NCBI GenBank assembly: GCA_016871475.1
Contig: VHDG01000082.1
Span: 1-9,962, forward strand
Length of the DNA stretch: 9,962 bases
Source: Verrucomicrobiota bacterium
Lineage (GTDB): Bacteria; Verrucomicrobiota; Verrucomicrobiia; Limisphaerales; UBA11320
Direction of reading: 5' to 3'
Shown here: positions 1-6,072 of the stretch, in pieces
How positions within the stretch are numbered: position 1 is the stretch's first letter
How the letters are laid out: every line of letters starts with the position of its first letter
Program-made: the position numbers and the translations under genes
The notes under the pieces: model-generated
The model's database searches: none
Told to the model about the DNA's origin: nothing
The model's input: the letters and a program-made list of their open reading frames with translations, nothing else

Positions 1-198
1 GATGCCATCATGGAAGCGGGCGGGATGGATCCGAACCGCGCCAAGGCCAGCGGCGTCGTGGTGTTTCGGGTGGAGGAAGGCAAGCAGAAGAGCCACAAAG
101 TGGACATGAAGAAGGTGCTCAGCGGACGTGCCAAGGACGTCTTTTACCTCAAACCTTTCGATACAGTTCACGTCCCCGAACGCACCTTCAACTTCTAG
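1..198 (+). CDS. Polysaccharide export protein (SLBB/Wza-like), C-terminal fragment
   Basis: Only the last 65 residues are in the window; the frame is open from base 1 and ends at TAG 196-198. The visible part reads as the end of a soluble-ligand-binding beta-grasp (SLBB) export protein. It has an A-I-x-x-A-G-G-M-D turn at residues 2-9, then a V-V-V-F-R-V strand, a K-V-D-M-K-K-V-L-x-G segment, and a final 'L-K-P-F-D-T-V-H-V-P-E-R' strand closing in TFNF. In family members the sugar-polymer export channel sits in the outer membrane, and this tail pattern (a phrase meaning 'dominant output path' followed by V-P-E-R) is characteristic. The ATG at 10 is internal, not the start. It converges with the DTW gene, with 12 bases between the two stops. 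The call rests on a short tail, so the exact subfamily is unknown. Confidence 0.72.
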   Translation, partial: DAIMEAGGMDPNRAKASGVVVFRVEEGKQKSHKVDMKKVLSGRAKDVFYLKPFDTVHVPERTFNF

Positions 199-210
199 CC
201 GGGTCCTGTC

Positions 211-834
211 CTACAACGGGGTATGACACGCCCCACCGCGGCTTCGCAGGGTGCGCTCGACCATGAGCAGAAAAACTGCCTCCAGCCGCTTTTGTAGTTC
301 GCCTCCTTCCAGGATTCCCAAGGCCCTTGCAATCGCCTCAAAGGTCGCAAGGCCTTCGGGCTTTGTACTCCGACGCAGCCCGTACTGCGTTGGCGATCCC
401 GTGGGAAGTTTGACCCTGGGCACTCCTGCCAGTCCGGGCTCGCGTTTGGTGACTTTCGCAGCCTGCCCCCAGGTTCCGTCAGGCACAATCAGCTGAACTG
501 GCTGAGTCAGCTGCCTGACAAAGCTCTCGTTCAGCTCGACGGCGTCCTCGGTGGGAAAAAGGAGGAGAGGTTGCCTGGACGTTCCACCCAAACCTTCCAG
601 CGAGAGCGGAGCATCCTTCAAACCCCTGACACGAATCTCGCAGCCAGGAATCGTGAGTTGGGCAAGCCGCGCTGTGTTCGTGGTGCGAACTCGCTCCCGC
701 TGATGCATCAGGATGACGACATGAGTGCGCGGGGATGTCGCTGCCCGGCACTCGTCAATGGCAGCACAGATGCAGAGCTCAGATCGCATCCGGCATCGCT
801 CGCATCGGACGTTATATCGTCGCTTCCTTCCCAC
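211..834 (-). CDS. DTW-domain protein, probable tRNA-uridine aminocarboxypropyltransferase (TapT-like)
   Basis: This 207-residue protein matches the DTW family, whose members transfer the 3-amino-3-carboxypropyl group of S-adenosylmethionine to uridine in tRNA (acp3U; E. coli TapT/YfiP acts at position 47). Visible features in order: a zinc-type cysteine cluster C11-x2-C14-x6-C21-x-C23; a strand with M-H-Q-R-E-R (43-48) and the T-T-N-T-A-R-L-A segment (51-58), equivalent to the family 'HxRE...NTxRLA'; the signature D-G-T-W at 119-122; and Y-G-L-R-R (151-155) followed by E-G-L-A-T-F-E-A (160-167), the usual 'E-x-L-S-T-x-E-A'. The start is GTG at 834: the next methionine (residue 16) would cut away the cysteine cluster. 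It lies 14 bases after the AIM24 stop, so co-transcription is likely. The modified position in the tRNA cannot be read from sequence. Confidence 0.88.
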   Translation of the reverse strand: MGRKRRYNVRCERCRMRSELCICAAIDECRAATSPRTHVVILMHQRERVRTTNTARLAQLTIPGCEIRVRGLKDAPLSLEGLGGTSRQPLLLFPTEDAVELNESFVRQLTQPVQLIVPDGTWGQAAKVTKREPGLAGVPRVKLPTGSPTQYGLRRSTKPEGLATFEAIARALGILEGGELQKRLEAVFLLMVERTLRSRGGACHTPL

Positions 835-848
835 AACCTGCGGGAGGG

Positions 849-1523
849 CTAGCCTGATTGGCGTGATCCGAGCGCTGCCAGGCTTTGGTGGAGTCGATGA
901 CGCCAGAACGGGATGGGAGCCATGAGCAAAGTTCCGGATCCTTCGTAGATTCGCACCAGGCCCTCGCCCGATGTCACGCTGCCCAGGAGGCTTTTCGCGG
1001 CGCGTTGAACCGAGTATTGAATGCAGGACTGGCGGGCGACGACGTAACGGCCGTCCACGACCAGTTTGTCGTTCTGGAGCTGAACAACCTCCACGGGGCC
1101 TTGTGCGTTCAACACCACCTTGCCCGATCCTCCAAGCTTGGTCTGGAAATCGAGAAAACCTTCGCCGCTCTTGAAGGCGGTGAGCGCCTTCTCGCGATGG
1201 ATATCCACCGTGACAGTGCTCTCGGAAGCCCAGTAAGCACCGTCTTCAAGGATCCACTCGCTGTTGCCGACTTCGAACACGTGGAACCCGCCCAGCGAAG
1301 GCTCCAGAAAAAGTTCGCCGGATCCGGTGTAAGTGGGGCGGAAGATGGTTTCTCCCGTAGCCACGGCCTTGAAGAAGCCGCCGATCGATGGAGCCTTGGA
1401 TTCCATCGTGATGGGCCCTCGCATGTAATAAAGTGCGCCTGATTCGGTCCGCACCATTTCGTTCGCGAGTGTGACTTTGATCAGTCGTACGCCTTCCTGC
1501 TCGATGATGTCGAATTTAGCCAT
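849..1523 (-). CDS. AIM24 family protein
   Basis: A 224-residue all-beta protein of the AIM24/TIGR00266 type. Members are widespread in bacteria without a settled biochemical role; the yeast namesake is mitochondrial. Visible family traits are an N-terminal F-D-I-I-E-Q-E-G-V strand, the S-G-A-L-Y-Y-M-R-G segment (28-36), the G-G-F-F-K-A-V-x-x-G-E loop (48-58), T-G-S-G-E-L-F-L-E-P (66-75) and a repeated glycine-strand pattern through S-G-E-G-F-L-D-F (119-126) to G-E-G-L-V (186-190). The frame stays open to a TTG at 1553, but the ATG at 1523 is preferred. It begins where family members begin and has an AAGGG sequence about 8-12 bases upstream. It sits between mqnD (69-base gap) and the DTW gene (14-base gap). 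No membrane segment or signal peptide is seen. The basic C-terminal tail after residue 203 is variable. Confidence 0.85.
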   Translation of the reverse strand: MAKFDIIEQEGVRLIKVTLANEMVRTESGALYYMRGPITMESKAPSIGGFFKAVATGETIFRPTYTGSGELFLEPSLGGFHVFEVGNSEWILEDGAYWASESTVTVDIHREKALTAFKSGEGFLDFQTKLGGSGKVVLNAQGPVEVVQLQNDKLVVDGRYVVARQSCIQYSVQRAAKSLLGSVTSGEGLVRIYEGSGTLLMAPIPFWRHRLHQSLAALGSRQSG

Positions 1524-1592
1524 GGGCGGACCCTTTGCCGCAGCCAGACTCAAGGCAAGAATTATCGCCTGGAAGGGAGTTCAAACGCAGAC

Positions 1593-2441
1593 CTACACGA
1601 ATTCGATCTCTGGCTTTACCGGCACCAGACCGCGTTCGTAGCCTTGCGTGAGAAAACGCCGAATCGATTCACGGCCCTTCTCTCCGTAGTCGAGAGTCCA
1701 GTGGTTCACATACATGCCCACAAACCGGTCTGCGAGATCGATGCCCATGTCCCGGGCATATTGTAGCGCATGGGCCACGGCTTCCTTGCGGTGGTCCAGG
1801 CTGAATTGAATGCTGCGTGTCAGGATGTCCGAAATCTGTTTCCTCACTGCCGGATCGAACTTTCGGTGAATCACATTTCCTCCCAGGGGCAGAGGGAGTC
1901 CGTTTTGGGTTTCCTTCCACCAGGCTCCGAGATCCGCGCAGCACTCCAGCCCCTCGTTCCGGTAGGTCAACTGCCCTTCATGAATGATCAGCCCGGCGTC
2001 TGCCCGACCCTCCCGCACGGCCTGGAAGATCTGGTCAAAAGGGACGACGACGTGTTTGAACTCCGAGGCAGGCTTGCCGAGCCAGAGTTGGAGGGCCAGG
2101 AAGGCGCTCGTGAGTTTGCCGGGCACGGCGATGGTGCGTTGGAGCAATTCGGATCGGGACAGGGCACGGGGGGCCACGATCATGGGCCCGTAGCCATCCC
2201 CCATGCTGGCACCTGAGGGCAGAAGGATGTAGCTTTTGCTCAGATGCGCAAACGCATGAATGCTGACGGCTGAAATATCCAGTTCGCCCCTTCCGCAGCG
2301 TTCATTCAGCGTTTGAATGTCCTGCAGGATGTGTTGAAAGCGAAACTCCCCTGAAGGGATGAGTTCCTTGGCGAGTCCATAAAACATGAACGCGTCGTCT
2401 GGATCCGGGGAATGTCCCAGGGTCAATGCAATCGGCGGCAT
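1593..2441 (-). CDS. mqnD: MqnD-type 1,4-dihydroxy-6-naphthoate synthase (futalosine menaquinone pathway)
   Basis: A 282-residue protein with the periplasmic-binding-protein fold used by MqnA and MqnD. MqnD converts cyclic dehypoxanthinylfutalosine to 1,4-dihydroxy-6-naphthoate in the alternative menaquinone route. Visible motifs: an N-terminal L-G-H-S-P-D-P-D-D-A-F-M-F-Y (8-21), equivalent to the S-P-C-P-N-D-T-F of classical MqnD; L-D-I-S-A-V-S-I-H-A (54-63); G-A-S-x-G-D-G-Y-G-P (77-86); A-V-P-G-K-L-T-S-A-F (105-114); D-A-G-L-I-I-H-E-G-Q (148-157), whose histidine 154 matches the proposed catalytic base; and G-L-P-L-P-L-G-G-N (181-189). The frame remains open upstream to 2951, but that part lies antisense to the deacetylase and has no family homology, so the ATG at 2441 is the start. 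No clear Shine-Dalgarno sequence. The S-P-D-P-D-D variant is the form I associate with Planctomycetes and Verrucomicrobia; an MqnA-like assignment is the only real alternative. Confidence 0.87.
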   Translation of the reverse strand: MPPIALTLGHSPDPDDAFMFYGLAKELIPSGEFRFQHILQDIQTLNERCGRGELDISAVSIHAFAHLSKSYILLPSGASMGDGYGPMIVAPRALSRSELLQRTIAVPGKLTSAFLALQLWLGKPASEFKHVVVPFDQIFQAVREGRADAGLIIHEGQLTYRNEGLECCADLGAWWKETQNGLPLPLGGNVIHRKFDPAVRKQISDILTRSIQFSLDHRKEAVAHALQYARDMGIDLADRFVGMYVNHWTLDYGEKGRESIRRFLTQGYERGLVPVKPEIEFV

Positions 2442-2459
2442 GCCGATGAAATACGCAAG

Positions 2460-3413
2460 ATGAGCTTGGGTTGCCAATCCAAACCGCGGGCGATCATCGC
2501 CTGGCATCATCCGGACTTTGCCGCGCCGCTGGGCCATGATGCCATCATGCCCATGCGCAAGTTTGCGGATGTGGCCCAGGCTGTTGCCGGCCTGGGCACA
2601 GTTCTTCGCTCTCCCGAACCCATCCCCGACCCCGATCTGCTGCGGGTGCATTCGCGCGACTACGTGAACGCCGTGCGCACCGGAACCCCGCGCGAACTCG
2701 CACAGTCCCAAAAATTTGCCTGGAGCCCTCAACTCTACCGTTCCGTTTGCCTCACGAATGGAGCTGTCCTGGCAGCTGGCACCGAGGCGCTTGACTGCGG
2801 AGTCGCAGCGGCAGTCGCCAGCGGATTTCATCATGCGCACGAACTCAGGGGAGAAGGCTTTTGCACATTCAACGGCCTTGTGGTTGCCGCCGAGGTCTTG
2901 CGAGCCAAAGGTCGCATTCGCACCGCCGCTGTGCTGGACCTCGATCTTCACTACGGCAACGGAACCGCCTCGCTCGTTGTCTCCCGTCCCTGGATGCGGG
3001 CGCTCTCGATCTACGGCAACGACTACGCCGACAACCAGGCTTTCCGCGATGTTTCAGTCATGCGGCACTCCGATGGTTGGAATCATCGATCTGCTGCTCT
3101 TCCCGCCGGAAGTGGACGATCCGAACTCCTATCAACTCTGCAGGCTCAATTGCCCTGGCTGGTTGCGGACGGGATTCCTGACCTTCTGCTTTATCAGGCC
3201 GGAGCCGACCCGTATCGCGAGGACCCCTACTCGCCTCTTTCTCTTGAGATCGAGGATTTAAGAGAACGTGACAGGTGGGTATTCCGGTTTGCCTGGGAAC
3301 ATCGAATCCCCATCGCCTGGGTCCTGGCCGGAGGCTACACCAGGGATCTGTCCAAAGTGGTGCAGATCCACGTGAACACTTTCAAAGCAGCCAAGGAGAT
3401 CTATGGCATCTGA
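2460..3413 (+). CDS. Histone deacetylase family protein, class IV (HDAC11-like)
   Basis: A 317-residue zinc-dependent amidohydrolase of the arginase/deacetylase fold. The N-terminus follows the class IV pattern H-P-D-F-x-x-P-L-G-H followed by P-M-R-K-F (17-35). Catalytic features: the histidine pair H124-H125 in S-G-F-H-H-A; G-E-G-F-C-T-F-N (131-138); the zinc ligands D162 and H164 in L-D-L-D-L-H-Y-G-N-G-T; the third zinc ligand D250 in Q-A-G-A-D-P; and the transition-state tyrosine Y293 in A-G-G-Y-T. All are intact, so an active enzyme is expected. It removes acyl groups from lysine-like or small-molecule amines; the substrate is unknown. The ATG at 2460 is chosen because an upstream ATG at 2412 adds 16 residues without family resemblance and would overlap mqnD. 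It overlaps the dehydrogenase start by 11 bases, giving a translationally coupled operon. Acetylpolyamine hydrolase is the main alternative role. Confidence 0.87.
   Translation: MSLGCQSKPRAIIAWHHPDFAAPLGHDAIMPMRKFADVAQAVAGLGTVLRSPEPIPDPDLLRVHSRDYVNAVRTGTPRELAQSQKFAWSPQLYRSVCLTNGAVLAAGTEALDCGVAAAVASGFHHAHELRGEGFCTFNGLVVAAEVLRAKGRIRTAAVLDLDLHYGNGTASLVVSRPWMRALSIYGNDYADNQAFRDVSVMRHSDGWNHRSAALPAGSGRSELLSTLQAQLPWLVADGIPDLLLYQAGADPYREDPYSPLSLEIEDLRERDRWVFRFAWEHRIPIAWVLAGGYTRDLSKVVQIHVNTFKAAKEIYGI
3393..3398 (+). promoter_or_regulatory. Shine-Dalgarno sequence of the aldehyde dehydrogenase gene
   Basis: AAGGAG lies four bases before the ATG at 3403, inside the last codons of the deacetylase gene. 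It is the strongest ribosome-binding site seen in this window. It fixes the dehydrogenase start inside the upstream gene and supports coupled expression. Confidence 0.7.
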
Positions 3414-4800
3414 CTCATTAGTTTGGAGAATCCGTTCCCCCGGGAATCTTGATCTCGAGTTGGATGAGATCCACCGCAGCGACCCCGGCCCGATGGTCGA
3501 TCGTGCGCACGAAGCTTTTCGTCTCTGGCGAGTAACCCCGCTCACCGAAAGAATTCAGTGTCTCCGGAGAGCGGCTGCCGGGATCGAAAAGAACAAAGAC
3601 GAACTTGCGGAGTTCATCTCAATCGAGGTGGGAAAACCCATCAGGGAAGCAAGGGGTGAACTGGCGGCGGTTCTGGCCAAATTTGAACTGTCTTTCGAGG
3701 ATGCTGCATTCCATCTCGCAGCCCGCACGGTCCAAGGAGGTCCTCACCCGGCTGAGGTCAGGGCGCGACCTCGTGGGGCCGCTGCAGTCGTGGCTCCGTT
3801 TAATTTTCCGATCCATCTGGGCCATGGTGCGGCGATCGCGCACCTGCTCGCGGGAAACACGGTGTTGTTCAAACCCTCGCCCTTGGCAGCCCATGTCGGC
3901 GCGAAATACGGGGCGATCATGTCAGCGGCATTGCCGGAAGGGGTCTTTCAAGTCGTGCAGGGAGGCGCAGAGGTTGCCATCCAGCTCTGTTCACACCCTC
4001 GTGTTCGCGCGGTTTGCTTCACAGGTTCCTCCACCGCAGGACGCAACCTTGCCCGCTTGCTCGCGGACGATTTTTCGAAGGACCTGGCTCTTGAGCTGGG
4101 AGGAAAGAACGCGGCGCTGATCCTTTCCGACGCGGACATCGGGGTCGCGGCCAGGGCTGTCGTTGAAGGGATGAACCTGACGGCAGGGCAGAGATGCAAC
4201 TCCACGAGCAGGGCGTTGGTGCACGAATCACTGCTCAACGATTTTCTGGATGCGTGTCGTTCTGCGCTGGCGGAGTGGGTCCCGGGAGATCCCATCGAGG
4301 AGGAGACGAGGCTGGGACCCGTCGTGGACCGGAAGGCATGGGAGCGACATCGTTGGATGTGCGGTTTGACGGAGGGTTGTAAGTGGGTGATCCCCGGCTC
4401 GGGGTTGGAGGAAGCGGGCGGATTGCGGGGCCACTATGTGACGCCGGGTGTGGCCGTGATGGGATCGCGGGAAGCTGCCGCGGCAAGCCCGCTTTGTTGT
4501 CAGGAAATCTTCACGCCGGTGCTTGCGGTGCAGGGTTTCACCGAAGTGGAAGAAGCCGTCTCCGACCTGAACTGCCTTCCCTACGGACTCACCTGCTCGG
4601 TGTTCACCCGATCCGATGAATGTTTTCGTGCGGTGGCAGCAGATGTTGATGTGGCGAACGTCTACATGAATCTCCCCACAACCTTTTCTCCTTCCACCCT
4701 CCCCTTTGGAGGATGGAAAGAGTCCGGGAATGGACGGCCCGGAGGAAAAGGCTTCATCCGATACACAACCCAGGAGCAGGCGCTGCAATGGCGAAGCTGA
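3403..4800 (+). CDS. AstD-like NAD(P)-dependent aldehyde dehydrogenase
   Basis: A 465-residue member of the aldehyde dehydrogenase superfamily, oxidising an aldehyde to a carboxylate. Key residues are present: N134 in P-F-N-F-P (oxyanion), the cofactor loop F-T-G-S-S-T-A-G (206-213), E231 in L-E-L-G-G-K-N, the catalytic C265 in T-A-G-Q-R-C, E368 in Q-E-I-F-T-P, and the C-terminal L-P-F-G-G-W-K-E-S-G-N (433-443). The T-A-G-Q-R-C-x-x-x-x-R block and the P-F-G-G-x-x-x-S-G-N-x-R-P pattern resemble succinylglutamate-semialdehyde dehydrogenase (AstD) of the arginine succinyltransferase pathway more than general aldehyde dehydrogenases. No astA, astB or astC is in the window, so the real substrate may be another acylated amino-aldehyde. 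The start is fixed by AAGGAG at 3393. The upstream overlapping deacetylase suggests a shared pathway. Confidence 0.85.
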   Translation: MASDSLVWRIRSPGNLDLELDEIHRSDPGPMVDRAHEAFRLWRVTPLTERIQCLRRAAAGIEKNKDELAEFISIEVGKPIREARGELAAVLAKFELSFEDAAFHLAARTVQGGPHPAEVRARPRGAAAVVAPFNFPIHLGHGAAIAHLLAGNTVLFKPSPLAAHVGAKYGAIMSAALPEGVFQVVQGGAEVAIQLCSHPRVRAVCFTGSSTAGRNLARLLADDFSKDLALELGGKNAALILSDADIGVAARAVVEGMNLTAGQRCNSTSRALVHESLLNDFLDACRSALAEWVPGDPIEEETRLGPVVDRKAWERHRWMCGLTEGCKWVIPGSGLEEAGGLRGHYVTPGVAVMGSREAAAASPLCCQEIFTPVLAVQGFTEVEEAVSDLNCLPYGLTCSVFTRSDECFRAVAADVDVANVYMNLPTTFSPSTLPFGGWKESGNGRPGGKGFIRYTTQEQALQWRS

Positions 4801-4848
4801 CGAATCCGTTTCGGCTGTCCTGAGAGGCTCGGGTCAAAGCCAGCTTCG
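4792..4848. terminator. Inverted repeat at the end of the dehydrogenase gene, possible terminator element
   Basis: CGAAGCTG at 4792-4799, overlapping the last codons of the dehydrogenase, is matched exactly in reverse complement by CAGCTTCG at 4841-4848. The loop is 41 bases. A second tiny hairpin, TCGG-TTT-CCGA, is at 4846-4856. The region lies between two convergent stop codons (4800 and 4861), where a bidirectional terminator would be expected. There is no T-run, so this is only a candidate. Confidence 0.25.
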
Positions 4849-4860
4849 GTTTCCGAGGTC

Positions 4861-5643
4861 TTACTTCGTTGGCGAATAGTCGGTCGGTTTCAGGAACAGC
4901 GACTTCACGCCGCCAGGCATTGTCAGGGATCCGCCGGCGACTTTTTCGCTGGCCTCACGAGCCGCCTTCCAGGCGGGGTCTGCCCCGAAAGCGCCAAACG
5001 AAGCCTTGGCCGCTTCGGTGGACTTGTGGGTGAGGAAATACAGGAGCCGGGTATCGGCACCCACCTGATCGGACATCAGGTGAAAGTAACCCTGGTTGCC
5101 CATGCCATGCTTCGCGAAGAGAGCGATCGTGTGGTCACGAAAGCGGGAATCCAAATTCGGCAACCGCCCCGACGGTGTCGTGTAGTCGCGCAATTCCCAG
5201 ACACCGCCCTTGGAGAGGTTTCCCTTTCTCACACCCGGGGAGTAGTCGGTTTCGACGAGGAACGGATTCTCGACTTTCTCGACAAGCCGGCCGTTGACCT
5301 CGCTGGCCTTTGCGGCTGCCTGCCAGGCAGGATCGCTCACGAATGCCTTCCACGATGCTTCGCGGGCCTCGCGGCTGGGATAGCGAAGCAGAAAGTGCAG
5401 GCGCTGATCCTTTTCGTCCAAAGGCATCCAATAGCCAATGCTCTCGATGCCATGCTTGCTGAAAAGCTTGAGCGTGTGATTGCGGAAACGGTTGTGAAGA
5501 TCCTCGGTTTTGCCTGCAGCGATGTGATAGATCCGGAGTTCGTAAACGGCCATGGTGGATTTGTTGTGCTGACCGGTGGCGCAACCGGTGGCCAGGGCGG
5601 CAACGGCAGCGAACGCGGACAGGAGGAGTGGGCGGAGTTTCAT
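4861..5643 (-). CDS. Lipoprotein with two tandem NIPSNAP domains
   Basis: A 260-residue predicted lipoprotein. Residues 1-21 form a lipoprotein signal: M-K-L-R, a hydrophobic alanine-leucine stretch, then the lipobox L-A-T-G-C with the lipidated cysteine at 21. Two homologous NIPSNAP modules (dimeric alpha-beta-barrel fold) follow, at about 33-134 and 148-257. Each starts with a [YW]-E-L-R-x-Y strand, continues through R-F-R-[ND]-H-T and L-F-[SA]-K-H-G, has an F-x-x-D-P-A-W helix (101-107, 219-225) and ends in [E/P]-T-D-Y-S-P. The duplication is clear by eye. NIPSNAP proteins have no agreed enzymatic role; in PVC-group bacteria they are often secreted. The start at 5643 was chosen because the lipoprotein signal begins there; the frame is open 14 codons further. 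Convergent with the dehydrogenase; divergent from the ceramidase-like gene. Confidence 0.88.
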   Translation of the reverse strand: MKLRPLLLSAFAAVAALATGCATGQHNKSTMAVYELRIYHIAAGKTEDLHNRFRNHTLKLFSKHGIESIGYWMPLDEKDQRLHFLLRYPSREAREASWKAFVSDPAWQAAAKASEVNGRLVEKVENPFLVETDYSPGVRKGNLSKGGVWELRDYTTPSGRLPNLDSRFRDHTIALFAKHGMGNQGYFHLMSDQVGADTRLLYFLTHKSTEAAKASFGAFGADPAWKAAREASEKVAGGSLTMPGGVKSLFLKPTDYSPTK

Positions 5644-5890
5644 GCGGCAACCGTGTCGCAGCCCAGGACCAGAGGTCAAACCCAAAGACCAGTAATTCTC
5701 GCGCTGATGCTCGTTACGTGGAGAGCGAATGTCAGAGCCTGGGAGCGCTGGCGTCCTGCCCGCATCAGGGTCACGCGCAGCTCAGAGGCCGAGATGGTTT
5801 CCCACAGATTCAGGACTTCACAGATAGAGACTGAGGACCGACTTCTGGAGATCTCATCTGCGGAACCCCGAATCTGAGGGAAACTTCTTT

Positions 5891-5906
5891 GGGTGGGTGG
5901 GTGGGG
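5891..5906 (+). promoter_or_regulatory. Perfect G-quadruplex motif (G3T)3G4
   Basis: The plus strand reads GGGTGGGTGGGTGGGG: four G-runs joined by single-T loops, the arrangement known to form very stable parallel quadruplexes. It lies about 166 bases upstream of the ceramidase-like start, on its coding strand, and about 250 bases upstream of the lipoprotein start on the other strand. A regulatory role is inference only. Confidence 0.55.
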
Positions 5907-5918
5907 ATCCTCAGGATC
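5906..5918. repeat. 13-base palindrome GATCCT-C-AGGATC
   Basis: Perfect 6-base arms around a single C, directly abutting the last G of the quadruplex motif. It could be an operator half-site pair, or part of a hairpin next to the quadruplex; no known consensus is recognised. Confidence 0.35.
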
Positions 5919-6072
5919 TGGTTGGGCATCGGTCATCGTTGCCAATCCAGTCTTCATTCGTCTGATCACCTTTCCTGTCCCGGTCCGAATCTGGAATCTG
6001 GTCCGTCTCGGCAGCTTTGTGTACAAAACAAAGCGGCTGACTCGGTCGCAATACCGTGGCAAGAAGTTCTTC

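Larger units (their letters stand above)
5644..6072. other. 429-base divergent intergenic region with short repeats
   Basis: This stretch separates the divergent NIPSNAP lipoprotein and ceramidase-like genes and must hold both promoters; I could not pick convincing -35/-10 boxes. It carries a G-quadruplex motif at 5891-5906, an adjacent palindrome at 5906-5918, and a tandem GAATCTG GAATCTG at 5987-6000 flanked by GGTCCG copies (5982-5987 and 6000-6005). A third GAATCTG is near 5871. Long frames cross it on both strands but none resembles a known protein or has a supported start. It may be a dispersed repeat or decayed sequence. Confidence 0.5.

Noticed and set aside
885..1442. Plus-strand 185-codon frame antisense to the AIM24 gene
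   Set aside because: A shadow of the AIM24 coding sequence in a GC-rich region, with no recognisable motifs.
1524..1553. TTG start adding 10 residues to the AIM24 protein
   Set aside because: Rare start codon, non-conserved residues, and a normal ATG with a purine-rich leader at 1523.
2442..2951. Upstream 170-codon extension of mqnD
   Set aside because: It is antisense to the well-supported deacetylase coding region and shows no family resemblance; homologous residues start exactly at the ATG at 2441.
4228..4788. Minus-strand 186-codon frame within the dehydrogenase gene
   Set aside because: Antisense to an intact aldehyde dehydrogenase with all catalytic residues.
5026..5877. Plus-strand 283-codon frame antisense to the NIPSNAP gene
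   Set aside because: A shadow frame: the opposite strand encodes a lipoprotein with a clear lipobox and a duplicated domain.
5893..6072. 60-codon N-terminal extension of the ceramidase-like gene
   Set aside because: A clear signal peptide begins at 6073 and the extension begins inside the G-quadruplex tract, with no ribosome-binding site.
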